This document shows positions 1-6,057 of a stretch of 8,068 nt of DNA, piece by piece (positions within the stretch are counted from its first letter, which is position 1; every line of letters begins with the position of its first letter). The stretch lies in contig JAJRBS010000015.1 of NCBI GenBank assembly GCA_028679325.1, forward strand, positions 1 to 8,068. Direction: 5' to 3'. Under the pieces are notes generated by a model, which saw nothing but the letters and a program-made list of their open reading frames with translations, searched no databases and had not been told where the DNA came from. The position numbers and the translations under genes were made by a program. The stretch comes from Methanoregulaceae archaeon. Its GTDB lineage: Archaea; Halobacteriota; Methanomicrobia; Methanomicrobiales; Methanospirillaceae.

Positions 1-167
1 CGGTCGGGAAAGAGCGCTACGAGCTCGCCATCAGGACCGCAGATCTCGCAGACCCGAGGATCAGGGCCCTGCTCAGCGTGATAGATTCGCAGGACTTCAG
101 GGAGATCCTGCAGCGTCTCGGCGGCTACGATACCACGGAGGCCGGAGTGCAGCGGACAACGCACTGA
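1..167 (+). CDS. C-terminal fragment of a PBP-like (MoeA-fused type) substrate-binding domain protein
   Basis: Only the last 54 residues are present. The frame is open from base 3 to a TGA at 165-167, and the start lies left of the window. The fragment contains ERYELAI, then DPRIRALLSVIDS, then FRE and the ending LGGYDTTEAG. From family knowledge, this series (ERYxL, a D-R-(I/V)-RALL helix, an FRE helix, LGGYD near the end) is typical of the PBP-like domain that closes many archaeal molybdopterin-biosynthesis MoeA-type proteins and some stand-alone molybdate- or tungstate-related binding proteins. That it is the tail of a MoeA fusion, inserting Mo or W into molybdopterin for enzymes such as formylmethanofuran or formate dehydrogenase, is inference, because no MoeA domain is visible. 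A ModA/TupA-like binding protein is the alternative. It converges with the aldehyde dehydrogenase across a 55-base gap. Confidence 0.62.
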   Translation, partial: VGKERYELAIRTADLADPRIRALLSVIDSQDFREILQRLGGYDTTEAGVQRTTH

Positions 168-222
168 CGACCGCCTCACCGGGAGTCTTGCATTCCGTCA
201 CCCCGGTTATCTGCTCGCTGCT

Positions 223-1668
223 TCAGGCCCCTTTCATCCTGGTGATGACCAGGAGCTTCTCCTCTGTCATCTCCCTTATCGCGTAGCGGGGGCCTTCCTT
301 CCCGGTTCCCGACCCCTTCACACCGCCGTAAGGCATGTGGTCCGCCCGGAAGCCGGGGATGTCGTTGATCACCACCCCGCCAACGCGGGACTCGGCAAAG
401 GCGGTCATGACCCGGTTTATATCGCTCGTAAACACCCCGAGCTGGAGGCCATATGTGCTGGTATTGGCCCGTGCCAGGGCCTCGCTGAAACTCTGGTAGG
501 GATTGACGGTGATCAGGGGGGCGAAGGCCTCCTCGTGCTCGATCCTCATCCCTGGCGATGTGCCGGTAACGACCGCAGGGGAGAGGATCCTCCCGCGCCG
601 TTCTCCCCCGCAGAGAGGTGACGCTCCGTCCCGGACTGCAGACTGGACCAGTTCTTCGGCTCGCTTTGCAGCAGCATCATCGATGAGCGGGCCGACATCG
701 GTCTGGTCGCTGTCCGGATCACCTGTCCGGAGATTCCTGACCCTGGCGAGGATCATGCCGCGCATCTCCTCATAGATATCCTCGTGCACAAGCACCCTCT
801 GGACCGAGATGCAGACCTGCCCGGCGTTCGCAAATCCTCCGGCTACGATCCGGGCAGCGGCGTAGTCGAGGTCAGGGCAGTCGTGGTGGACAATGACCGC
901 CGCGTTCCCGCCCAGTTCAAGGATGACCTTCTTCCGTCCGGCCATTTCCCGTAAACGCCAGCCGACATCGGCACTCCCGGTGAAGTTCAGGGCCGCGATC
1001 CTGTCATCTTTCACAAGGACCTCTGCCCGGGACCCGGGGCAGGGGAGGACGCTGAGGGCTCCATCGGGAATACCGGAGGCTTCCGCGATCTCTGCCAGCA
1101 GGAGCGCGGAGACGGGCGTGGCCGAGGCGGGCTTGAGGATGACAGGGTTTCCGGCGGCCAGGGCCGGGCCGATCTTGTGGCAGGCGATATTGAGCGGGAA
1201 GTTGAAGGGGGTGATGCCGAGCACCGGGCCGATCGGGAAACGGCGGAGGATGCCGATCCTCCCCTCAGTCTCCTCTGTCCAGTCAAGGTCGATAAGTTCC
1301 CCGCCGATCCTCCGGGCTTCTTCGGCTGATATGCGGAGGGTCAGGGCCCCCCGGCGTACTTCTGCGGCTGCATTCAGCCGGGTCTTTCCCGCTTCAAGGA
1401 CCAGCATCGCAGCCAACTCTTCTGACCGTTCCTCGATCCTGTCTGCCATGGAGGCCAGGACCGCGCTCCGTCTGGCAGAAGAGAGTGTCCGGAGCTCCGC
1501 AAAGGATACGGCCGCCGCGACTGTGGCATCCTCCATGTCTCTCTCACGGGCCTGGTGCACAAGCCCGACAGGTCTCCCGTCGTATGGCGATCGCACCATC
1601 ACCGGATCAGGATTCTCTCTCCATTCTCCCCCAACAAAGAAGGGGTATTCCCGCATTGTGTCTGTCAT
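223..1668 (-). CDS. NAD(P)-dependent aldehyde dehydrogenase (lactaldehyde/GAPN-like subgroup)
   Basis: A full-length soluble aldehyde dehydrogenase of 481 residues, oxidising an aldehyde to an acid with NAD(P). Numbered from the chosen start, visible motifs are PFNFP with the oxyanion Asn156, LKPAS with cofactor-binding Lys179, FTGS at 229-232, LELGG with general base Glu251, GQVC with catalytic Cys286, and EEAFAP at 379-384. The ending with HMPYGG and GSGTGKEG followed by REMTEEKLLV is typical of the lactaldehyde / non-phosphorylating glyceraldehyde-3-phosphate branch. The same-frame ORF runs 99 codons further upstream, to 1965, but that part has no family resemblance, contains no ALDH motif and crosses into ileS on the other strand. 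I therefore start at the Met at 1668 (MTDTMREYPFF); a Met four codons later (1656) is also possible. No strong ribosome site is seen. The substrate is not readable from sequence. In methanogens one family member, CofA, is a lactaldehyde dehydrogenase tied to F420 synthesis, and this could be its counterpart. The gene stands alone, divergent from ileS. Confidence 0.93.
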   Translation of the reverse strand: MTDTMREYPFFVGGEWRENPDPVMVRSPYDGRPVGLVHQARERDMEDATVAAAVSFAELRTLSSARRSAVLASMADRIEERSEELAAMLVLEAGKTRLNAAAEVRRGALTLRISAEEARRIGGELIDLDWTEETEGRIGILRRFPIGPVLGITPFNFPLNIACHKIGPALAAGNPVILKPASATPVSALLLAEIAEASGIPDGALSVLPCPGSRAEVLVKDDRIAALNFTGSADVGWRLREMAGRKKVILELGGNAAVIVHHDCPDLDYAAARIVAGGFANAGQVCISVQRVLVHEDIYEEMRGMILARVRNLRTGDPDSDQTDVGPLIDDAAAKRAEELVQSAVRDGASPLCGGERRGRILSPAVVTGTSPGMRIEHEEAFAPLITVNPYQSFSEALARANTSTYGLQLGVFTSDINRVMTAFAESRVGGVVINDIPGFRADHMPYGGVKGSGTGKEGPRYAIREMTEEKLLVITRMKGA

Positions 1669-1800
1669 GTTATCCAGGCTTTCCTGCGGCCGGAAGGGCA
1701 GAGCCCGTGCCGCCGCCTTCTGCTGGAAAATACTTTGTGGTTGGCAGGATAATAGCTCTGAACAGACATTCCGGAGATCCGTGACGGGAAGAGCGTTTTT
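1669..1800. promoter_or_regulatory. Divergent promoter region between the aldehyde dehydrogenase gene and ileS
   Basis: These 132 bases separate two divergent start codons, so both promoters should lie here. The only AT-rich patches are 1725-1737 (ggaaaatactttg) and 1747-1756 (ggataatagc). The first has a purine run followed by AAAATACT and would suit a BRE/TATA for ileS with a leader of roughly 45 bases. Either patch, read on the minus strand, could serve the dehydrogenase. Neither is a clean archaeal TATA box. No strong Shine-Dalgarno precedes the ileS ATG: GGGAAGAG at 1786-1793 is the nearest purine stretch. I see no T-box-like structure, and none would be expected in archaea. Confidence 0.4.
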
Positions 1801-4800
1801 ATGATCGGGGAGGTCACCAGCAGTTACAAGGCAGGAGAGATCGAGGAGCAGGTCAGGCAGTTCTGGAAGACTGAGGAGATTTACCGGAGGACAAAGGAGA
1901 TCCATGCCCGGGACCCGGACTTCTTTTTTGTCGACGGTCCTCCTTACACCACCGGCCATATCCACCTGGGAACGGCCTGGAACAAGATCCTAAAAGACAG
2001 CGTCCTCCGCCATACCCGGATGACGGGAAGAAATGTCATCGCCCGGGCCGGATACGATATGCATGGTCTTCCCATCGAGGTGAAGGTCGAGCAGGAGCTC
2101 GGTTTTAAGAGCAAGAAGGACATCGAGCAGTTCGGGATCGGCCCTTTCATCGAGAGATGCCGCTCCTTTGCCGCCGCAAACCTCGCGGTGATGAGCCGCC
2201 AGTTCCAGGATCTCGGCGTCTGGCTCGATTTCGACGACCCATACCAGACCATGAGCCCGGGGTACGTCGAAGCCGCCTGGTGGACCCTGCAGCAGGCCGA
2301 CAGGGCCGGGATGCTCGAGAAAGGCCACCGGGTAGTGAACTGGTGCCCGCGGTGCGCAACGGCCATCGCCGATGCCGAGGTTGAATACTGGGATGAGAGC
2401 GATCCCTCGATCTATGTTAAGTTCCCGGTGAAAGGCAGGGAGAACGAGTTCCTGGTCATCTGGACCACCACCCCCTGGACCCTTCCGGCAAACGTGGCCG
2501 TGGCCGTCCATCCCGGCATCAGATATGCCCGGGTGGAGGCGGAAAAGGACGGGAGGAAGGAGATCCTCTGGATGGCCGAAGAACTGGTCGCGCCGGTTCT
2601 TAAAAAGGCGAGGTACCAGGATTACACGATCCTCGAAACGGCTGATGGTGCCACCCTCACCCGGCTCGAGTACCTCTCCCCCCTGGCCGGGACCATCGAA
2701 CTCCAGCGCGACCTCTCCCACCGCGTGGTGACAGCCGACTTCGTGACCCTTGAGAACACCGGCATGGTCCATGTCGCACCTGGTCACGGCTGGGATGATT
2801 TCCTCCTGGGGTGCAGGGAGAACCTGCCGATCATCTGCCCGGTCGATGCCTCCGGACGTTTCACGGGCGAGGTGGAATCTGTCTCCGGCCTCTTCGTCAA
2901 GGACGCCGATGCCGTCCTCCTCGGAGACCTCGGTGACCACCTGATGGCAAAAGAGATCATCGTCCACCGCTTCGGCCACTGCTGGAGGTGCAAGACCCCC
3001 ATCATCTTCCGGGCCACGGAACAATGGTTCCTGAAGGCCTCGGAGATGAAGGAGCAGATGCTTCGGGAGGTGGCAGATGTCACCTGGTGCCCGGACTGGG
3101 CAGGGAGCGCCCGGTTCTCGGACTGGATCCGGGAAGCCCGGGACTGGTGCATCTCGCGCCAGCGCTACTGGGGAATCCCGATCCCGGTCTGGGAGTGCCG
3201 GTCCTGCGGGGCCCACCGCGTCTTTGGCACGATCGCCGAGCTCGAGCAGGCGAGCGGGGTCTCTGTCCCGGACCCTCACCGTCCGTACGTGGACCAGGTA
3301 TCTGTTCCGTGCGGTTCCTGCGATGGAACCATGGAGAGGGTCAGGGATATCTTCGATGTCTGGTTCGACTCGGCGGTCGCCTCGTGGGCGACGCTGGGAT
3401 TTCCGGCAAAGACAGGGGATTTCGAACGGCTCTGGCCGGCCGATTTCATAACCGAAGGCCAGGACCAGACCCGCGGCTGGTTCTATTCCCAGCTCGGTGC
3501 AGGAACTATCGCCTTTGGCCGGGCACCCTACAAAAAAGTGCTGATGCATGGCTTCGCTCTCGATGCCGAGGGACGGAAGATGAGCAAGAGCCTCGGCAAC
3601 GTGGTCACACCGGAGGAGGTCATTTCGTCCGTTGGTGTGGATGTGCTCCGGCTCTACGTCCTCTCATCGAGCGCACCCTGGGACGACCTCAAGTTCAACT
3701 GGGACGGGGTCAAGACCGTGAACCGGGCCCTCACCATCTTCTGGAACGTGTACCGGTTCCCGCTCCCCTACATGATCCTTGACGGCTATACCCCCCGGTC
3801 CGATGCCAGCGGCCGTTGGGACGACCGAACCGGGCAGGGAGAAGGGATAACCCTCGAAGACCGGTGGATCCTCTCCCGGATCAGCACCGTCGCCCGGGAG
3901 CTCGGGCCTGCCATGGAGGAGGGGCAGCTCCACCGGGCCACGAGAGCGCTCTTAACCTTCATCCTCGAAGACCTCTCCCGCTGGTACATCCAGCTGATCC
4001 GCCCCCGCATGTGGCTCGAAGGAGACGCGGCAACCAAGACCGTGGCCTACGACACGTTGTACACGGTTATGAGACGGCTCTGTGTGCTGCTGGCCCCGTT
4101 CACACCGCACGTGACCGAGACCATGTACCGAAACCTCAGGCTCTCCGGCGACCCGGAGAGCGTCCACATGCTCTCCTGGTTCTCAGGCGTTGATACGGAA
4201 ATCGATGGGAGGCTTGAACAGGAGATGGAGACGGTCCGGTCCTTTGACGAGGCCCAGGCGTATGCCCGCCAGTCCGGAAAGAGAAAACTCCGGTGGCCGG
4301 TCCGGGAATGCGTGGTGGTGACAGACGAGGACGAGGTCGAGGCGGCCATAACCAGCCTCTCCGCGATCTGCCGCGAGAGAGCAAACGCACGGGAGGTCAG
4401 GGTGGTACGGGGCAGGTACGACAGGGCAGGGTGGCGGGCCGAACCGGTCATGAAGGCCCTCGGCCCGGCCTTCGGGAAGAAGGCCCCGAAGGTGAAGGAG
4501 CTTATCCTTGCAGAAGATGCCTCACGCATGAAGGGCTGCTTTGACTGCGGGGAGACCGTTACCCTGGAGGATGATGGAGAGATATTCTCCCTCTCATCTT
4601 CCCAGGTCAGTTTCTTTGAAGAGCTCCCCCCTGGGATTTTTTCGGCCCCCCTGAAAGGAGGGACAGTCTATGTCGATATCACCCTCACTCCCGAGCTCGA
4701 GGCCGAGGGATATGCCCGGGAGATCATACGGAGGATCCAGGAGATGCGCCGCAGGCTCGACTTAAAAGTGGAGGACTATGTGGCAGTCGGGGTGACCATC

Positions 4801-5004
4801 GATGATGCCCGGGTTGCCGGGCTCCTTTCCGGTTCCTGGGAGGACGTGATCCGCGATGAGGTCAGGGCGATCGCCATCCAGCTCAGGGCCGGGTCACAGG
4901 AGCAGGTCGGAGTGTGTGCCGGTCTCCAGCAGGACTGGGATGTGGAAGGAGTGGCTATGGTGATCGGGGTATCAAAGGCTGCTGACGAGACCGGTGAGAA
5001 ATGA
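1801..5004 (+). CDS. ileS: Isoleucyl-tRNA synthetase, archaeal type
   Basis: Charges tRNA-Ile with isoleucine in the cytoplasm, via isoleucyl-adenylate, and hydrolyses mischarged Val-tRNA-Ile. At 1067 residues it has the usual size of archaeal/eukaryal-type IleRS. Visible parts: the class I HIGH motif as HIHLG at 53-57 after VDGPPYTTG; a zinc-type WCPRC at 181-185; the CP1 editing domain from about 200 to 390, with WTTTPWTLPAN at 221-231 and GHGWDDF at 328-334, whose Asp pair matches the editing-site acid; CWRC at 394-397; paired CRSC at 466-469 and CGSC at 504-507; and KMSKS at 593-597. An anticodon-binding region follows. The C-terminal region holds another CxxC (Cys913, Cys916) and the ELEAEGYAREIIRRIQEMR helix typical of archaeal enzymes. 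The ATG at 1801 is preferred because the family begins close to an E-V-T-S-x-Y stretch, seen here at residues 4-9, and no other in-frame start is near. The last ten codons and the stop overlap thg1 on the other strand. Confidence 0.98.
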   Translation: MIGEVTSSYKAGEIEEQVRQFWKTEEIYRRTKEIHARDPDFFFVDGPPYTTGHIHLGTAWNKILKDSVLRHTRMTGRNVIARAGYDMHGLPIEVKVEQELGFKSKKDIEQFGIGPFIERCRSFAAANLAVMSRQFQDLGVWLDFDDPYQTMSPGYVEAAWWTLQQADRAGMLEKGHRVVNWCPRCATAIADAEVEYWDESDPSIYVKFPVKGRENEFLVIWTTTPWTLPANVAVAVHPGIRYARVEAEKDGRKEILWMAEELVAPVLKKARYQDYTILETADGATLTRLEYLSPLAGTIELQRDLSHRVVTADFVTLENTGMVHVAPGHGWDDFLLGCRENLPIICPVDASGRFTGEVESVSGLFVKDADAVLLGDLGDHLMAKEIIVHRFGHCWRCKTPIIFRATEQWFLKASEMKEQMLREVADVTWCPDWAGSARFSDWIREARDWCISRQRYWGIPIPVWECRSCGAHRVFGTIAELEQASGVSVPDPHRPYVDQVSVPCGSCDGTMERVRDIFDVWFDSAVASWATLGFPAKTGDFERLWPADFITEGQDQTRGWFYSQLGAGTIAFGRAPYKKVLMHGFALDAEGRKMSKSLGNVVTPEEVISSVGVDVLRLYVLSSSAPWDDLKFNWDGVKTVNRALTIFWNVYRFPLPYMILDGYTPRSDASGRWDDRTGQGEGITLEDRWILSRISTVARELGPAMEEGQLHRATRALLTFILEDLSRWYIQLIRPRMWLEGDAATKTVAYDTLYTVMRRLCVLLAPFTPHVTETMYRNLRLSGDPESVHMLSWFSGVDTEIDGRLEQEMETVRSFDEAQAYARQSGKRKLRWPVRECVVVTDEDEVEAAITSLSAICRERANAREVRVVRGRYDRAGWRAEPVMKALGPAFGKKAPKVKELILAEDASRMKGCFDCGETVTLEDDGEIFSLSSSQVSFFEELPPGIFSAPLKGGTVYVDITLTPELEAEGYAREIIRRIQEMRRRLDLKVEDYVAVGVTIDDARVAGLLSGSWEDVIRDEVRAIAIQLRAGSQEQVGVCAGLQQDWDVEGVAMVIGVSKAADETGEK

Positions 5005-5703
5005 CCGGCCTTCCGGTGAACTGAATACCGGCGGTTCTCTCTCACAAACGACGGCGCTGCGGATGGTCCTGACCACTTTTGCGAGGAGTGGATTATAACC
5101 TTCCACCTGTTTTCCTGATTTGTAGACCAGTATTCCTCTCCTCTGCCAGGCCGGGGTCTTTGCGAGGTTGACCCCGTGGGAGAACATCAGCTCATGGAGC
5201 TCCCGCGAACTCATGCCTTTCAGAACCCGTGCCGCTTCGGGCCGGGTCATCCCCTCCCTCATCAGCGTCTCCTGCCCATAGGCGTTGAGGTGATTCCTCC
5301 AGGCCTCGGCCTGGCGGTCTGCGAGGTAGGTGACAGCGAGTTCCGGGCTGACCTGGATGATCCGGGCATCAAAAGAGACAACGGCCCGGGAATCCATGGC
5401 GAGGGTCAGGGCGCTTGCGGCATAGGAAGCCGAGACCGAGTCGAGTTTCTCCACTCTCCCGCCGAAGGGGAGGTGGGAGAAGTACAGGTTTATCTCATCC
5501 GAAAAACAGTAGGCAAGGTCAGGAGAAAGACCGCTATCCGCGACAAGTTCCCGGGAGACCCGTTCCATGGCTTCCGAGAACCGTAGGTCAAAAGGCCGTT
5601 CAAGGCCCCACTCCTCGGCCATGACATGAAAACCCCTCCCGTCGATCCGCAGGAATACCGGAGGGACACAGGTAAGACTACTGTAGATTTCCCGGTGTTT
5701 CAT
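4972..5703 (-). CDS. thg1: tRNA-His guanylyltransferase family protein (Thg1), 3'-5' nucleotidyltransferase
   Basis: A 243-residue member of the Thg1 family, which adds nucleotides to tRNA 5' ends in the 3'-to-5' direction. Motifs in order: REIYSSL near the start; RIDGRGF with metal ligand Asp21 and Gly22; CFSDEINLYF with Asp69-Glu70, the second metal-binding acidic pair; SFDARII at 110-116; RQAEAWRNHLN at 130-140; HELMFSHGVNL at 170-180; PAWQRRGILVY at 184-194; and a closing FSSPEGRSFL. All of these are family hallmarks, so the enzyme looks intact. Eukaryotic Thg1 adds the essential G-1 to tRNA-His. Archaeal tRNA-His genes usually encode that G, and archaeal Thg1 enzymes show template-dependent 3'-5' addition, so a tRNA 5'-end repair role is possible (family knowledge, not shown here). 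The start at 5703 matches the family N-terminus. No Shine-Dalgarno is visible. It follows the PRC-barrel gene by 47 bases on the same strand. Its last ten codons and stop lie within the 3' end of ileS. Confidence 0.95.
   Translation of the reverse strand: MKHREIYSSLTCVPPVFLRIDGRGFHVMAEEWGLERPFDLRFSEAMERVSRELVADSGLSPDLAYCFSDEINLYFSHLPFGGRVEKLDSVSASYAASALTLAMDSRAVVSFDARIIQVSPELAVTYLADRQAEAWRNHLNAYGQETLMREGMTRPEAARVLKGMSSRELHELMFSHGVNLAKTPAWQRRGILVYKSGKQVEGYNPLLAKVVRTIRSAVVCEREPPVFSSPEGRSFLTGLVSSL
4991..5031. repeat. Two tandem short inverted repeats at the ileS/thg1 convergent junction
   Basis: CCGGT at 4991-4995 pairs with ACCGG at 5004-5008 across an 8-base loop. CCGGT at 5013-5017 pairs with ACCGG at 5027-5031 across a 9-base loop. 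The left arms belong to a 7-base direct repeat, CCGGTGA, 22 bases apart. On the + strand the second hairpin is soon followed by ttctctctc (5035-5043), a weak pyrimidine tract. The pair straddles the ileS stop codon and could help end or stabilise transcripts. However, the stems are only 5 bp, and the bases also encode the conserved thg1 tail (VFSSPEGRSFLTG), so they may arise from coding constraint and high GC. Confidence 0.25.
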
Positions 5704-5729
5704 GGCATCGCAGGTCGGGCCTTGGTCTT

Positions 5730-5749
5730 GAAGGGAGGAGGAAGGGAGG
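5730..5749. repeat. 20-base homopurine/homopyrimidine tract with AAGGGAGG repeated twice
   Basis: On the + strand, bases 5730-5749 are all purine, with AAGGGAGG at 5731-5738 and again at 5742-5749. In the PRC-barrel transcript (minus strand) it reads as an unbroken C/T tract starting one base after the TAG stop. It fills almost half of the 47-base gap to thg1. It could be a weak transcription-pausing or RNA-binding element. It is not T-rich enough to look like a standard archaeal terminator, so I expect the two genes to be co-transcribed. Confidence 0.4.
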
Positions 5750-5750
5750 T

Positions 5751-6008
5751 CTACTTCTCACTCGGGCTGAAAGCCCCGGGAAGGTGCCTGATGATGATGA
5801 TGTCGCCGATACTCCTGATGATCCGGAAGGGGATCTTCAGGCCCTTGTAGTTCTTGATGTCCACCAGCTGCTGGTTCAGCTTGCCGACAACCACCGACTC
5901 CATCTTCTTCGACTCCACATCGATGAGGACATCCTCGACCTCGCCGACAAACACGCTCTTTTCGGTGTACACTTTCAGCTCAAACATATCCGTTATCTGG
6001 TTTCTCAT
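5751..6008 (-). CDS. Small PRC-barrel domain protein
   Basis: An 85-residue protein that is essentially one PRC-barrel domain, a small beta-barrel first known from the photosynthetic reaction-centre H subunit and from RimM. Visible pattern: ITDMFELKVYT at 5-15, VFVGEVEDVLIDVE at 19-32, a short strand VVVGKLN at 39-45, then LKIPFRIIRSIGDIIIIR at 57-74, which matches the usual G-x-x-(I/V)-P-(Y/F)-R-x-(I/V)-x-x-(I/V)-GD-(I/V) ending. It has no membrane segment or signal peptide and a short charged tail. In archaea, single-domain PRC proteins are common, and in haloarchaea related ones take part in FtsZ/SepF cell division; that role here is inference. Start at 6008 is preferred because family members usually carry the I-T-x-(M/L)-F stretch; a Met at residue 7 (5990) is the alternative. 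It ends in TAG, whereas every other stop in the window is TGA. It is the first gene of a probable two-gene unit with thg1. Confidence 0.88.
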   Translation of the reverse strand: MRNQITDMFELKVYTEKSVFVGEVEDVLIDVESKKMESVVVGKLNQQLVDIKNYKGLKIPFRIIRSIGDIIIIRHLPGAFSPSEK

Positions 6009-6018
6009 CCGAATCCAT

Positions 6019-6032
6019 GAAAGATATATATT
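6019..6032 (+). promoter_or_regulatory. BRE/TATA promoter for the S2P protease gene
   Basis: The purine run GAAAG (6019-6023) is followed by ATATATATT (6024-6032), a good archaeal BRE plus TATA arrangement. With the usual 22-27 bases from TATA centre to transcription start, RNA should begin near 6050-6055, leaving only about 3-8 bases before the ATG at 6058. No Shine-Dalgarno fits in that space (tccccttATG), so a leaderless or nearly leaderless mRNA is predicted. The alternating AT core is nearly symmetric; only the BRE side gives it direction. Confidence 0.6.
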
Positions 6033-6033
6033 A

Positions 6034-6046
6034 CCTGTTTAAAAAC
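6034..6046 (-). promoter_or_regulatory. TATA-like element for the PRC-barrel/thg1 unit
   Basis: Read on the minus strand this is GTTTTTAAACAGG, with the TTTTTAAA core at 6045-6038. The expected transcription start is near 6017, about 9 bases before the ATG at 6008, again a very short leader. It lies only five bases from the TATA core of the opposite promoter. The alternative is that the near-symmetric 6024-6032 element drives both directions. That would put the minus-strand start near 6002, inside this reading frame, and favour the Met at 5990 as the true start. Confidence 0.4.
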
Positions 6047-6057
6047 ATAGTCCCCTT

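Noticed and set aside
178..207. ACCGGG (178-183) and CCCGGT (202-207) as a terminator between the convergent first two genes
   Set aside because: The stem is only 6 bp with an 18-base loop and no T-run follows on either strand; such GC palindromes are frequent here.
893..1804. 303-codon open frame antisense to the aldehyde dehydrogenase, ending at the ileS ATG
   Set aside because: Its translation is low-complexity Ser/Arg/Ala-rich with no domain; the opposite strand has all catalytic dehydrogenase motifs.
1810..1817. GAGGTCAC-like Shine-Dalgarno just inside ileS, suggesting a downstream start
   Set aside because: No in-frame ATG, GTG or TTG follows at a suitable distance, and the residues encoded there belong to the conserved IleRS N-terminus.
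1669..1965. 99-codon N-terminal extension of the aldehyde dehydrogenase frame
   Set aside because: It has no aldehyde dehydrogenase similarity, runs through the whole divergent promoter region and into ileS, and the family N-terminus fits the Met at 1668.
1990..3549. 519-codon open frame antisense to ileS
   Set aside because: Long antisense frames are common opposite GC-rich genes. Its translation is rich in Arg, Gly, Pro and Asp with no recognisable domain, while the opposite strand is an unmistakable IleRS.
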